Below are positions 1 to 12,085 of a stretch of 64,000 nucleotides of DNA, in pieces (the stretch's first letter is position 1; each line of letters begins with the position of its first letter). The notes under the pieces were generated by a model. It made no database searches. It saw only the letters and a list, made by a program, of their open reading frames with translations, and was not told the origin of the DNA. Source of the DNA: Paralichthys olivaceus (Eukaryota > Chordata > Actinopteri > Pleuronectiformes > Paralichthyidae). The position numbers and the translations under genes are program-made. The stretch lies in the NCBI RefSeq assembly GCF_024713975.1, contig NC_091104.1, forward strand, positions 16,325,580 to 16,389,579, written 5' to 3'.

Positions 1-27
1 ACATATACTGTTCGTGTGCATGCAGGT

Positions 28-39
28 GTAAACAGGAAG
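28..39 (+). promoter_or_regulatory. Exact FOX:ETS composite motif
   Basis: The 12 bases GTAAACAGGAAG match the published endothelial FOX:ETS composite consensus RYMAACAGGAAR at every position. It sits about 17 kb upstream of the dll4 start codon. Such motifs mark endothelial enhancers in vertebrates, but a 12-bp degenerate motif can also occur by chance in 64 kb. Confidence 0.35.
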
Positions 40-519
40 TAGATGATCTGCTCTACAGTTACAATGAACAACGATGAGGTGGAACTTTTAGCTGGACTGA
101 TAAGAATCAATCAGAAAGCAAATGTGGGTTTCCACGTCACCGTTTCCAAACCTCTCAATTTTTGCTGATCCAGACCCAGATTTTTCAAAATAAAACAAAA
201 CTTTTCCATTTTGGGCACTTGGAAGGTCTGGAGTATATAGGATGGCGAGTAAACATAGCAACAGTGACAAAGCATAGTAGTGTGGATGTAGCCTGTGTCA
301 ATGTCAACTGTAATTGAATAGCAAACTCCCACAATCTGTAAATCAAACCTCTGCCTACAGAGGGCGGGACCTCACAGAGGCCTTCAGGGCTTGTAGCATT
401 CAATGACTAATTTACTTTGATACAGAAATTGATTTCAGCTGTTGTGGCACGCTGCCTCATTACCTTCTTTTATATTTGTTAATATTTCATCATTTCTAGG
501 TGCTTGTACAATGACCATA

Positions 520-583
520 AAGTTCTTTTTTTTTCTTTTTCTTTCTTTAACTTTCTTTTTTATTTTCTTTACTTTTTCTTTGA
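520..583 (+). repeat. Polypyrimidine low-complexity tract
   Basis: An almost pure T/C stretch of about 60 bases with T runs and CTTT units. Nothing suggests that it is a splice acceptor for a nearby exon. Confidence 0.8.
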
Positions 584-1599
584 AATGCCTCAACTCACGC
601 TCGGTCCAACTTTTCGTTTGGTTTCCATTCATCTTTGCAATGTCTCACGCGTTCACAATGAAAGCAATGGCCTCCGTCCATAGTCTTCTTTGAGATGTGT
701 TTTGGTGGGTATTTGGTCAAATAATCTGCCGGCCGGTGCCAACACGCCCAGTGAATATGCATCAGTGAGTGTTTTTGAGGTCTGTGTTCTTTTTTAAAAA
801 AATGAGCAGATGGCCTTTACTTCTTTGCCTGAATGAGAGGAGAGAACCAGTGGGCACACAGAGGGAAATTTGTGGGTAAACTGTTTTTACCGCCCCACTC
901 TTTGTGTTGTAATGGGGAGGGCAAAATGGTTGCTAACTGCTGACGGACAATGGCTCTGCCCTAATGAGAGCAAAGTGTTTTGGTGCTGCCTGTATAATGA
1001 GGATGAAGTGGGGAAGCTAATTATTGCAACCATCTGAAGGTATCGGAGCCAGATGCGTCACTATTTGGTTTCTACTATATTGTCATACAATTGTAATATT
1101 GTTCAGTGTTTTAGATTTGTTTCAAGATGTTCTTGTTAAATTCAGTAAAACGGAAAACAGTTGCCGTCATAATGAGTGTCCATTCCAGGATAGTAAAACC
1201 ATGAGGTGATCGGGTGCATCACAGTGTATTTATTCAGGCAGGTGTGCTGTAGCTCTTATCTGCTTTCAGGTCCCAGTTTAACCCTGAGAACGTGTCAGAC
1301 TGACACAATACCACTAACACCAGCCGTAAACCACCCACAGATCGGAACAGCCGTCATGCTTCCTGGTGAAGATCTCCAGCAGCCATATTTGTCTGGTGGG
1401 TGTCCCGGTGATTTATGGAGGAAATGGTGTGTGGGTGTTCCTCTTCTGTTCTAAGCAGTGTTCCTTACTCATCCACAGCTGGAGCCCCATCTGCCAGGTG
1501 TCATCAAAAATGTTTTTTTTGTTATTTATTATTATTTAATTATGTTTTTGGGTTGTCCGTCTATCCATTCCATCCCAAGACTGCCTTTAGAAAATGTCT

Positions 1600-1900
1600 T
1601 CAAATTCAGTACAAATGTTCAGTTGTGCTCAAGAATAAACTGATTATATATTTTGGTGGTCCAAGGTCATCGTTGCTATGACCTTACAAGACCATTCGTT
1701 TTTCCTTGTGGCCTTGTGAACATGATATCATAGGAACACCTTTAGGGAATTTCGTTTGGTACAAATGTTAACTTGGACTCACTGATTTTTTTTTTGGCCT
1801 CTTGAACATGATATCTCAAGTCTGGTTTTAGGGAATTTCCTTACATTTTGACCAGCTGTCACTTGGATTTAAAGATTAAGATTTGAATGTCAGTAATTGA
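1600..1900 (+). repeat. Degraded tandem repeat of a dispersed fish type
   Basis: Related segments recur. An ACAAATGTT block followed by a TTG-type GACTCA/GCTCAAG block appears near 1611 and 1762. A block reading CTTGTGAACATGATATC or a close variant, followed by TTTAGGGAATTTC, appears near 1713 and 1802. The phrase TTTTGGTGGTCCAAGGTCA also belongs to a repeat type I recall as common in percomorph genomes. The period is roughly 90-150 bases; the copies are strongly diverged. Confidence 0.55.
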
Positions 1901-2784
1901 AGCTCACACTGGCCACATATGAGTCTGGAGAAAAAATGTACAACTGGAACTGCACTGGTTGGAAGAGGCATACAACCCCAGGATGGTAATTCTAGTTTTA
2001 TCATGTTTTCCCTGGCAATTGTGGATCATACTAGTTTGAATTGTGGGTTATCCAATGAAACTTTATTTTCTTTTCCATCTGTGACATTTTCCATTATTCC
2101 ACTGTAATCACTCCATAATGATCTCTGATAATGAGTTGGATTTGGTGTCCAGGACATAATTGGCTGTTGTTTGATTACAGAGTGGGTTGTATGCTTGGAT
2201 AAGCAGTGCATACTCTCCTCATCAGGAACAAGCTTGCAGTGATTGCTGTGCTAGTGCCCTGGCACTTTTAAACTGGACAGTGATTGCCCTCGTAGAGTGG
2301 CACATATAAACAGCTCATTTGTTGACAAAAGATGCTGATTTGAATAGTTAGAGATTCACAGACACAGCAAAATAACATTTTAGCAATCATATTTCTAATT
2401 TAATGAATATTACATTTTACGATAATGACTTAATAGTCTTTTAAAAATAAATGACTGTTGATTTCCTCCATGAGAAGTAGAGGCCTTCCAGTCTCTAGAT
2501 GTCTTATTTTTCATTCTCCCTTACGTAGAAAAATTCTTTATATTGTGTAAATAAAGATAAGAGCCAGATGCTATTTCATCATTTGAAATTTATGATTGCA
2601 GAGTGTGCGTATGGAACAGAGCTCGCAGAGCCCTAAAAGGAGACATTTTTGGGAAGGCTAACAGTTTCCCATCAAGCCCGTGCCTCTACTCTCTGTGGCA
2701 GCGGGGACAGAGCACTTTCCTGTCATTATGAGGGATTCTGAGGAATAAGAGACTCAAAATGGTTTCCAGCTTTCGCTTTAAACT

Positions 2785-2811
2785 GGGGGGGGAGGGGGGC
2801 TTAGGGGGGGG
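2785..2811 (+). repeat. G-rich tract, potential G-quadruplex
   Basis: Runs of eight, six and eight G are separated by A and by CTTA. The tract therefore holds more than four GGG units within 27 bases on the + strand, enough for an intramolecular quadruplex. No gene is adjacent. Confidence 0.6.
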
Positions 2812-3729
2812 TGCTTGGTCACAGGTAGTTGTGTCAACTGTGAAGAGACTGGGCTGTGAGAACCACTGCATAGTGGTAGTCGGTCACACAGACATGACAT
2901 GATAAAAGCTCTTTCCTGCTTCGTCTAATAAACACACATATAAACATACACACACAAAAACTATGAGCAGACCCAAATACATATTTTACTGCTAAGATTA
3001 CCACACGTTTATCAGTCTTCCACGCATAATTCTCAGGCTGTCAACCACAGGCAGCCATTAGAACAATGAGCATTGTGATGTCTGACAGCGACAAACCCAT
3101 GCAATTCTCTGACTTACACCGGGGGATGACACCCATATGTGGGGGGAAATGGGTGTAGATTAGGAAGGGAAATGACACAATTTCCAAATGTCTTTGTGCT
3201 GCAGACTAAACGACAGCAGGGGTCCTGAGTTTCAGTAAGGTTCATGTCAGCAGGATTTCACAGCAACATGACACAATTGAATTTCTTAGTTCAAAGTGCC
3301 GTTTTCTGTTCTTATGTGCTTTACTCTTTTTTCACACTGAACAATAGAGATAAACATCGATCATATCGAATGTTTAACACTTGTAAAAGTTTTGTATTTA
3401 ACACTCAGTGAGTGAACCTCATTTCAGCATACTCAGCATACTCAGCAGACAAGGTGGGCCCTTTAGCGGGATTCCCACATTGTCCCCTGTCCTGAGGAGA
3501 GCCTCATTGTCTGAGGAGGAGCCATATTGTCTACAGAGGGTCCCATTCTCCTTTGTGCCCTGATAGGTTTACCAGCAGCGGCATGGAATAAGGAGCCACT
3601 CTCTCCCTTAGGAAAAACAGGAACCGACCTGAATGCTAATCTGTTTCTCCCATGATGACTTGAGGCCACTAACTCAGACCATGTATAGCAAGAAAAGATT
3701 TCAGGAACAGTTTGTTATATTTAATTTTT

Positions 3730-3732
<3 letters not shown>

Positions 3733-3762
<30 letters not shown>
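3733..3762 (+). repeat. (TA)n microsatellite
   Basis: About 15 uninterrupted TA units, directly abutting the dispersed repeat copy that follows. Confidence 0.9.
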
Positions 3763-3763
<1 letters not shown>

Positions 3764-3845
3764 TTCAGCCAGCCACCAGGGGCCAATCAAGACACTTTGG
3801 CGTTATATTTGTGGAGCCGTCATGTTGGCCATCTTTAGTTTGCAG
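3764..3845 (+). repeat. Dispersed repeat, copy A (+)
   Basis: Starts CTTCAGCCAGCCACCAGGGG and includes GGAGCCGTCATGTTGGCC. It aligns along its length with the reverse complement of 34991-35075 and, over its first half, with 55225-55275. The three copies define a short dispersed family that I recall as widespread in teleost genomes. Its class is not determined. Confidence 0.6.
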
Positions 3846-6800
3846 TAATTGTGCTGTAGCCAGGAGACAATAGCTTTTTAACACAAAGGCCATAGAAACC
3901 ACATTGCCTGTTAGCTCATTACTCTATATTTTTTATTTACCACATTGTTTATAGTTAGTTGGCTTTAGCTGTTTAGTTCGGTAGCCTCATTTCCAGAGCT
4001 AGGCCAGCTGTTTCCTTCATTTCCAAACTTTGTGCAGAGTTAAAATGACATAAGCGTTAGCATCATGTTTACCATACAGACATAATGTATCAATCTAATT
4101 TGCAAGAAAGCATATACTTCCAAAAATGTCTGTTGACCTGTGAAATGTGGAAGGAAAAGAGTTATTTGAAATAATTTTTCTTCCTTGTTAGTTGACTGCA
4201 CATGTGCTCAAGCATCTGTCCAAAATCTGTCCACCTCACACATTTGAAGCATCCAAGAAGTCTTCCGCCAAAATATTAGTCGTCTTCCAAGTGAATATGT
4301 TTATCTCTAATAGACACTTAGAGTGAAGATGAGTCAACAAATGTACTTTGGGCTTCCAGTGTTACTAAGCATAACCTGCTTTTCTGCTGTCATCTCACCA
4401 TCTTATCTGGCAACATGCACACTGAACCATGGCAACAGCTTTTTAGAGAGATGGATAGTAGTTTGTAACGGCTTGCTCTGTCTGGGTTATCTCCGTACAC
4501 TGTTGAGGAGAAATACCCTATCACCAAGATCACAACTTTTAGGTAGCATTTTTTCTTTTACTTAACATTTAAAACAAAGACAAATACAGGACACTACACG
4601 ACAATGAAAAGCTTAAGTAAAAGAGCCAAAACACACTGGATCCAAAACAACGAAATGTCAGTTGTTATGGTGATGAGCTTCAAACTGTAGTGTTTTCCAA
4701 GTCCCCAGGGTTACTCTTTGCTGATAAGGAAATCAAGAGATGCAGAGCTAAACAAATGCACACTCATTCCAAATGAGATATGCTATATTTGTTCCTGTAC
4801 AAAACTAGACACACTCCAGTGATACATTGTGACATAATTTAAAGAAAACATGCTTAGCTTTGCATAAACAAGCAAAGCTGGAGAACAATCCTCTCTCCTA
4901 TAAGGGAGGAACTTCCTTCTGATTTCCCCTACACTTGCAGGAATACTGTTATTTTACACAGGGGGAAGTTGTTTTCATTCTGAATCACAGTCATTTTTCA
5001 TGCTCCTGATGACTGCCAGGGTCCCTTTTCCCTCGCCGTGCAACATTTCCTTATCAAAGCAATTTCGCAAAACAGTTACTTATTTGGCTTGATATCAGAA
5101 TCTGTGTGAGGTTCTGCGTGGCTAATCTCAAGGTTGTGTGCTCAGTCGGTTCCCAGCATAACTCAGCCTGGCATGAGGTAGCAGGGAGTGACCCAGCTGC
5201 CTCCATGTGTGACCTGCCCTCACCGTCCAGGGGGGAATGACTACAGGCATAGTTTGGGGTGAGGGGTTCCCATGTCACAGCTGAGGCCGTGCTGATGTTA
5301 TGGGCTTTACTTTGCAGCATGTTTTTATCTTGACTCTTCTGAGACTTCTAATTCCTGGTCCCTCTCTGCTTACTGTCAATCTCCTCATCCCCGGGGGTCA
5401 TTTTCATCCATGGGAACATTGGTTGTGACAGCATGGATCCCCCAAGGATATGGTATAGGGAAGAACTATGAAACACATAGTTTCACAAAATCCTCTGCGG
5501 CGGCCAAACTGAGGCGATTTTGAGCTGCCAGCCTGCGGCTTTCTGTACGGACAGACAGTGTGCTCTTTCCAGAAAGACTTAGAGTAGAAGGATGTGTCAT
5601 CTCCTCCTAGAATAGGTCATTGCGGCGCAACCTCGATGATATAGGTGAGAGCACGGTGGCTGATTAAGGGCCAGGATGTGCGTGAGACATCCTCTGATGT
5701 TCAGGAATTGCCTCATTAAAGAGGGTCATGTTGATGTTCAGTAGGAATCAGCGTGCGGAATAAACAGGGGTGGTTCTTCCAACAATTTAAAAATAAACAC
5801 ACTTTTCATTTGCTCAACATGGAAATGGTCCTTACAAATGAATTTCCTAATTGTGCCGTTTCCTTTGTATTAGGCCACAAAATGTATGTTCCCTTTGAAT
5901 CATTGGTGGAAATGCCAGTTTCTGCCTTTGCATGAAATAATGGTTCTATTTTAGCTTATATTCATATGTACTGCACTGTACAACAACCTCCCATTTTCTA
6001 TTAACTTGTCACAAAAAGTGATAAATATGGAAAAGTCATGGAACTGAAATAGCCTCAAGCAGTGAGTAAAGCGTAAAATTTCTTCCAGTTAGCCGATAGT
6101 CCAGCGATCTGGATAATATTTGTCATAATGGTCTGAATTGCAGCAATTAGAGAGACCATTAACTTATCTGTTCAGTGTATGGTTCAGTGCCGGGGGCCAC
6201 ATCAGGGCCCTGATTTTGTTGTTGTTTTTTTCCCTTTCCTGCCCCCTCCCCCTTCTCATGTCTGACAAATCGTTTCCAGCTAATTTACGATGGTCAAACT
6301 GTGGGAGAACAATACCCCATGGATGCAACGTAGTGCAAGCTCTACCACATGTCCCAGAGAAGAGCGAAGTGCTTGCAGGAAACACTTGCTGAGATAACAA
6401 GATAGTACGGAAAGCAGGGCCACTGAAAGGCCATGCAGAGGGTTGCAAAGGGTGATATAAAGGTGGGGGGTGACTTTATGCTGACTACTGTAAGTAAATT
6501 TCCCATTGATGGTTCAGAAAATGTTGATTACAAATAGTTTTTTTTAAATGTAAAACAGAATATTTCATTCAGAATAAAAAACAATATTGGAATACTGAAA
6601 AAAAGGTAAATGTACAAACGTGTACATGATTTTTTAAATGAAGGAACTGCGTATCCCATAAACCATTGCGAATGATCCCTTACCAACATCTTTCCGCAAG
6701 CTTTTTGTTAACCCTGTTGTTAGAATAGTGTTGCAATATATTGTCCTTTGTGTCTTGTAATAATGTTTATAGTATTTCATATAGTGTTCTGTATATGGTA

Positions 6801-8041
6801 CAGTGCCTCGCTCTAGACTGCAGCATCGCTGGGGTGTCCATCAATGCCGGTTCCGTGGATTCCCCATGAGTGAGCAAAGAGGCTGCTCTGTGGTAAACGT
6901 TATGTATCGATACGATCACAGCCGACATGATCTTGTGTAGTAGTGTAGTACTTCTCCATGACATAGCTTGTGGTGAGTGTAGATTGGATGATTACAACAT
7001 AATGGCTGATAATCAAAATTTCCATTCAGACATTGAATGGGATAAGTAGAAGACAGTTTTACATAACTCAGCTGGTTGACATCAAATTGTGAATATTGTT
7101 CTAATGTCTATGATTCACTCGGCTGACCATCAGTCTGTGACGCGGGAATCTAAAGTGCCAGGACAAACAGATCTCTACTGACATGATGGGGCGGCTTGCA
7201 ACCGGGGAGGGAGCCACTGGTGTTTGTACGGTTGTTTTTATAAAAACGCTCACTTCACAGCCCCTTCCCCTGCACACCCCAACACGCACAATGCTCAGCT
7301 CTGACTCCTCGTGAGAATAAACATTTGATAAAACAGTTTTGTGCATCTGCAAAGGCTGATTATAAATATTTAGCCGTGGATAATAATTTCTCGATCTCAT
7401 GCACAGCATAAACTAATTACAGACAGCACCTGTGCCTGGCCCATCTGCAGTTATTACCAGTTGTTGAGCAGCAAACGTAACTATAATTATATCAACTGGG
7501 GGATTAAGGAAACATTCACTATCAAAAAGGCTGCTGCGTTTTTAATCATGAGAGGAACATGCTGTCTCAGTAGGATTCCTGGAATAACAAGCTACCAGAA
7601 ACCAGTGCATGAAAACATTTCAATACCCTGACAACCCCCCAAGGCAGATCAGTGTTTAAATCTTGCCAGCTGGGTTATAGGGTTGAGCAATACAGGTGAC
7701 ATGCAGGACAACAGGATCAAGGTTATCAGTCAGGCTAATTGATGAGCCACCTTGTTTTCCAAGTATATGCACGAGGAGGAAAAGGAAGGTAGTCGTCAAG
7801 GCTGCAGTGTTTGTGTTGTGGGGACTGAGGTGAGGGGTCAGGTGGCGCATGGTGGTTTCAGCACATTGACCCACTCCAGAGCTCCAGAGTGGTGAAGGGT
7901 GAGTTTTCTCCTCTGCACACTCATTCTGGTGGGAAAGGAGAAACAGGGAAGTGGCAAGCCTTCTTAAGATCAATGGATGTGGTGGAAAAAGGAGTGGCCC
8001 ATATCAGCCAATAGGGGCTGGGCCACAGGGAGCTTAGCGGG

Positions 8042-8067
8042 GAGATAACGTAAACAAGGAAACCACC
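8042..8067 (+). promoter_or_regulatory. Candidate GATA/FOX/ETS cluster upstream of dll4
   Basis: Within 26 bases there is a GATA motif (AGATAAC), a forkhead motif (GTAAACAA), an ETS core (AGGAAA) and a RUNX-like AACCACC, directly abutting. A second GATA-type motif (CAGATAAA) follows near 8085. The location is about 9 kb upstream of the dll4 start codon. The combination is typical of endothelial enhancers; function here is inference. Confidence 0.3.
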
Positions 8068-11000
8068 TGATGTGAGCGGGGGTCAGATAAATGTTCGGCC
8101 CTCCACGCAGGCAGGTGTTTCCTGAGTCCTGTTCTCTCAATCAGTCGAGCCTTGCTCCCCTCTCCTCCTTTTTTTTCTTCATTCGGTCTCAAAGAGCTTT
8201 CCTAAAAGTATAATTCACAGCATGATGTCAAAGGCTTCAGATGAACCCACAATCACTGCCTGTGGTGCCTGAGCTCGAAAGCAAACATTGAGGGACAGTA
8301 AAAAATGCTGAGAGGACTGAGACTCACTGGTGACGGTCATACAGGCAGTAAAGATGAGACCAGCTTGCTGTTTGTTGCTAAGATAACAGTGCTTAATTAA
8401 TTTTTTGCAGGGGCCTGTATGTGCAGGTAAAGCACCTTTGTACCTTTGTCAGGGACAGTTAGGTGAATGCTGGAGATTCCAGCTACAGACACACAACCAG
8501 CACTGAGTGAGAATACCCAACCTTACCTCTCCTCCTACTCTTTTGCCTTCTCGCTCTTTCTTTTTCGCTTTGCTGGTTGGTCTGGGATTGTTTTGTGCTG
8601 TCCAATGAGGAAGGAAGTCGGTGTGAGAAAGTGCCTGTTTTTTTGGGACCAACAGGAATTGGCCTCATCACAAGCGGTTCCTTTTTTTGCCGCTGGAACA
8701 ATGCACTGGCGTCACACCCCTCGACTGGACCTCGGCATTTCACATGGAAAAATGTTCCCAGAATTCCGCTCCCAGGCTTCGGGGTAAGGCCGAGGATGGG
8801 GTGAGGGTGAGAGGGCGGGAGGTGGAGGGCGGAGGGTGATGGCTGTTCGCAGAGCGGGTGACTCAAAGTGACCGACTGATGATCGTCACCACCGCGACCA
8901 GGGAAAGAAGCGTTCCAGCTCGTTGCACGTCAACAAAAGCAAAACAACAAACTTTTACTGAAGTACAGCAGAGTTGTGACTGAAGATTTCATGAGACAAA
9001 TTCAGTTTTGTCCTTCACACAAACTAGTGCACACAATTCTATCATCAGCTTTTCAAATTAAATCATTTGAAATTAAAACCCAATTCCTCCACTGGCAGAG
9101 TTTCTTTCACTCCACTTTCCAGCCTGAGTGACACCGTACCTCAGCAGAGCTCATCATGTAGCATTGAGCCATGTCTGACCACACAGATGAAAAGACTCAG
9201 TGAGTTGTATTGTGTGACAGGTCAGCTGAATGCTCCTCAGGGGTTACATAAGCTTCTCATAGCACCGTGTTAGTAATTACCGTGAGAGGGTACACGCTGC
9301 TGCTCTCTCAGAGCCTTATCAGCCCCAATGCATTATACAGCATTTGTGAGTATTGTATGGCATCAAAAATACTGTGGAAAATAATATCAAATTCATAAAA
9401 GAATGATTTTTTTATAAATCATTCTTTAACTTTTCTGTTGGACGTTCTTCTCTCATGCTTTCACTGATCAAAAAGTGACACAGACTTGGAAACCAGACCA
9501 ATACGACACATTATGCTCCATTTTTTCCCAGCAAATCAGGATTATGCGTAATCGGAAAACATTATTTTGAAATGACATGAAAACGCCTATGTTGTGACTT
9601 TCAGGCACAAGAAACTTAGGTAATATGGCTGGTATCACAGCACATGGCTGCAACATATACAAATTACTGCTGCTTAAATGTGCAAGGTCTGCACTTATAT
9701 TATCAGCGTCATTCATCACCCCAACTAATAAATCAAAGTCGAGTGTGTGAGAACACAGGCTCTGAACAGAAAGATTAATTTTCATGGTATATTTAACAAG
9801 TCATCTAAATTCATAAGAAATGTTCCAGCTTTGAGAGAAAACATCAAAAATGTTTGCATCTAAGAGCAGCATAACAGGCATTGTTATGTCGCTCCGCCAT
9901 TGAATGGCGATGAGGAATCGCTCCTCTTACACATTCATTGTGCGCGTTTTTTCCACATAAGGAAGAAATGGGCTTTTTAAAATTCAACCTTTGCACATTT
10001 ATAATTGATGGAAAATGATGGAATATTACAAGTATGACTATAGTCTGGAGAATTCTTGAGAGATGTCAAATATTGGACAGAGACATGAAAATTGCCCATG
10101 AGAGCAGAGTCAAAGGAGAAAGAAGTGAGGCAGCTGGGGACTGGTGGGGTCAAGCTGGAACAACACGCCACAGCCATTAGGCCTGGCAGCAAGGGATCTC
10201 CCTCTGCGCTACAGACCAGACTTCAGAAATTAGGCCGAACGCATCCCTGCTGCAGCCCGTTAGTAAGGCCCTGTGAAAACATATTCATCACTCTAAACAG
10301 AAAGCCCTGCTACATGAAGATCCAGCCTCAATGAGCCTTCACTAGACTAACAGGCTGCACCCAGACTCCTCACCGCTGGAAGAATTAATCAAATGGCACC
10401 CAGGCAGCCCCTGTTGTCTCCTGGACACAGGCTGGAATGATGTCAAACATGGCGTGAAGCCCACTGACTCATTAGCTACAGGAACACAAACTGGCAGTGG
10501 AAACGTATACATCTTCCATCTGTGCAGTACACTCCTATTAACATCATGTCCAGGCCCTAAGTTGACTTTCATAACAATCACTCTGCACAAAAGGGTTTGA
10601 ATCTGTTGTTTGTCCTGCAGTGGAGATGGGCTTGTGTGTATTTACACAATGAGCAGTTATGAGGTTGGCGACAGTTCAGCTAACTACATGGAATTCAAAG
10701 TGTTCACATTTCACTCTGATTGCTGCTGAAAGCTTCTGATGACTCCTCAGTGGGACAAAGAAAAACCTCGGACAGGTACAGGAACTGGCTGTGGATTTCT
10801 GATAACCTTTGCACTCTCTCCTGCACATAACACCACAAGAAAAATTCCCAACAATCTCTCATGAAATAAAATTTTCAGATAGGAAGCTGTGTGTAAATAA
10901 AAGAAGAAATTCTAGGATGTCTATGGAAAAAACTATAGACACTCATAAAATTGTTCTTTCCATTTATACAAGTAAGCAACTACAGAAGAAAAGCATTCAG

Positions 11001-11139
11001 ACAATTTTGTTTTTGTTTTAATTGTTCATTTGAAAAATAAATCCTGCATCTGGCCATTTGTCTGAATCCATGCTAAAATTGATGTGTTCTTTTTTTGGCC
11101 TATGTCTCGTCCTTCCACCACATCTAGTTTTGGTGCAAT

Positions 11140-11440
11140 CATGCTGACAAACCAAGCAACCAATCAATCAATCAAAAAACCAGCCAAACAACTAATCTAC
11201 AGACCAACAACCAACCAACCAACCAACCAGCCAATCATTCAACCAAACAACCAACCAACCAATTATTCAACCAAACAACCAACCAACCAAATTAACCAGC
11301 CAACCAAACAACTAATCTACAGACCAACAACCAACCAACCCACCAAAAAACTAATCTCTCAACCAACCAGCCAACCAAACAACCAACTCACCAATCTAGC
11401 GACAAGCAACGAACCAATCTACCAAACAACAAACAGGCAG
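11140..11440 (+). repeat. Degenerate AACC-type tandem repeat
   Basis: About 300 bases built mainly from CCAA/ACCA units (CAACCAACCAACC and variants). There is also a higher-order duplication: AAACAACTAATCTACAGACC occurs near 11187 and again near 11307. One frame stays open through it and would give a Thr/Asn/Gln/Pro repeat, an expected by-product of the repeat rather than evidence of a gene. Confidence 0.85.
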
Positions 11441-12052
11441 GGGTAAAGACTGCCCCTGGTCAGGAAGTAGAGGATTAAGTCTCTGGATAATTAAAGCAGC
11501 AGGATCTTATCAAACCAAATCACAGCATCTAACATTTCGGCATGACGAGGTGAAATTACTAGATGCTTATGTTGCTGATGGTGTTCAGTGATATGTTGAA
11601 TTTCCCCTGTGGTGGGACTGAAGCCAAAACCCTTGCAACTTTGAAGATTAATATTGGCGATTGCTTTGAAAGAGTCCCCATGATTCACAAAGCCGGGAAA
11701 CTTCAATAAAAGACAAAAAGGAGCTATTTAAAGCTGCCTGTGACCCATCTGTGCTGCCTAAACCACTTGAAGACAGCAAGATACTCAGCGTGCAGCACAT
11801 AAAGGGCAAGCACCTGTTCACACCTCATATCAGCAGGTAGATTAGTGTGTGAATTACTGTGCCAGTGAGGCCTGAGGACCTCAGGATGTTCCTCCTGATT
11901 GGCTGGCTGGAGGGCTCTTCACACCAGCACGCTCTTCCCCCTCCACCATTTATCTCTTTTCCTTTTTCCTGCTGTGAGGTTTTGTCTTGCGTAAAGCAAT
12001 GATGCTTTGACTCTGGCGAGGGAGGATTTCCTCAAGGCTACAGTTGCTTCTT

Positions 12053-12085
12053 CCACACACACATACACACACACACACACACAAA
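12053..12085 (+). repeat. (CA)n microsatellite
   Basis: CA units with a single interruption (ACATAC). Confidence 0.9.

Noticed and set aside
8483-8866. 127-codon open frame on the - strand upstream of dll4
   Set aside because: Overlapping open frames exist on both strands here because of GC-rich composition; there is no domain or conserved motif.
11084-11446. 120-codon open frame with a Thr/Asn/Gln/Pro repeat
   Set aside because: It is the translation of an AACC-type tandem repeat. It has no signal peptide, domain or splice context, and repeats without stops stay open by composition.
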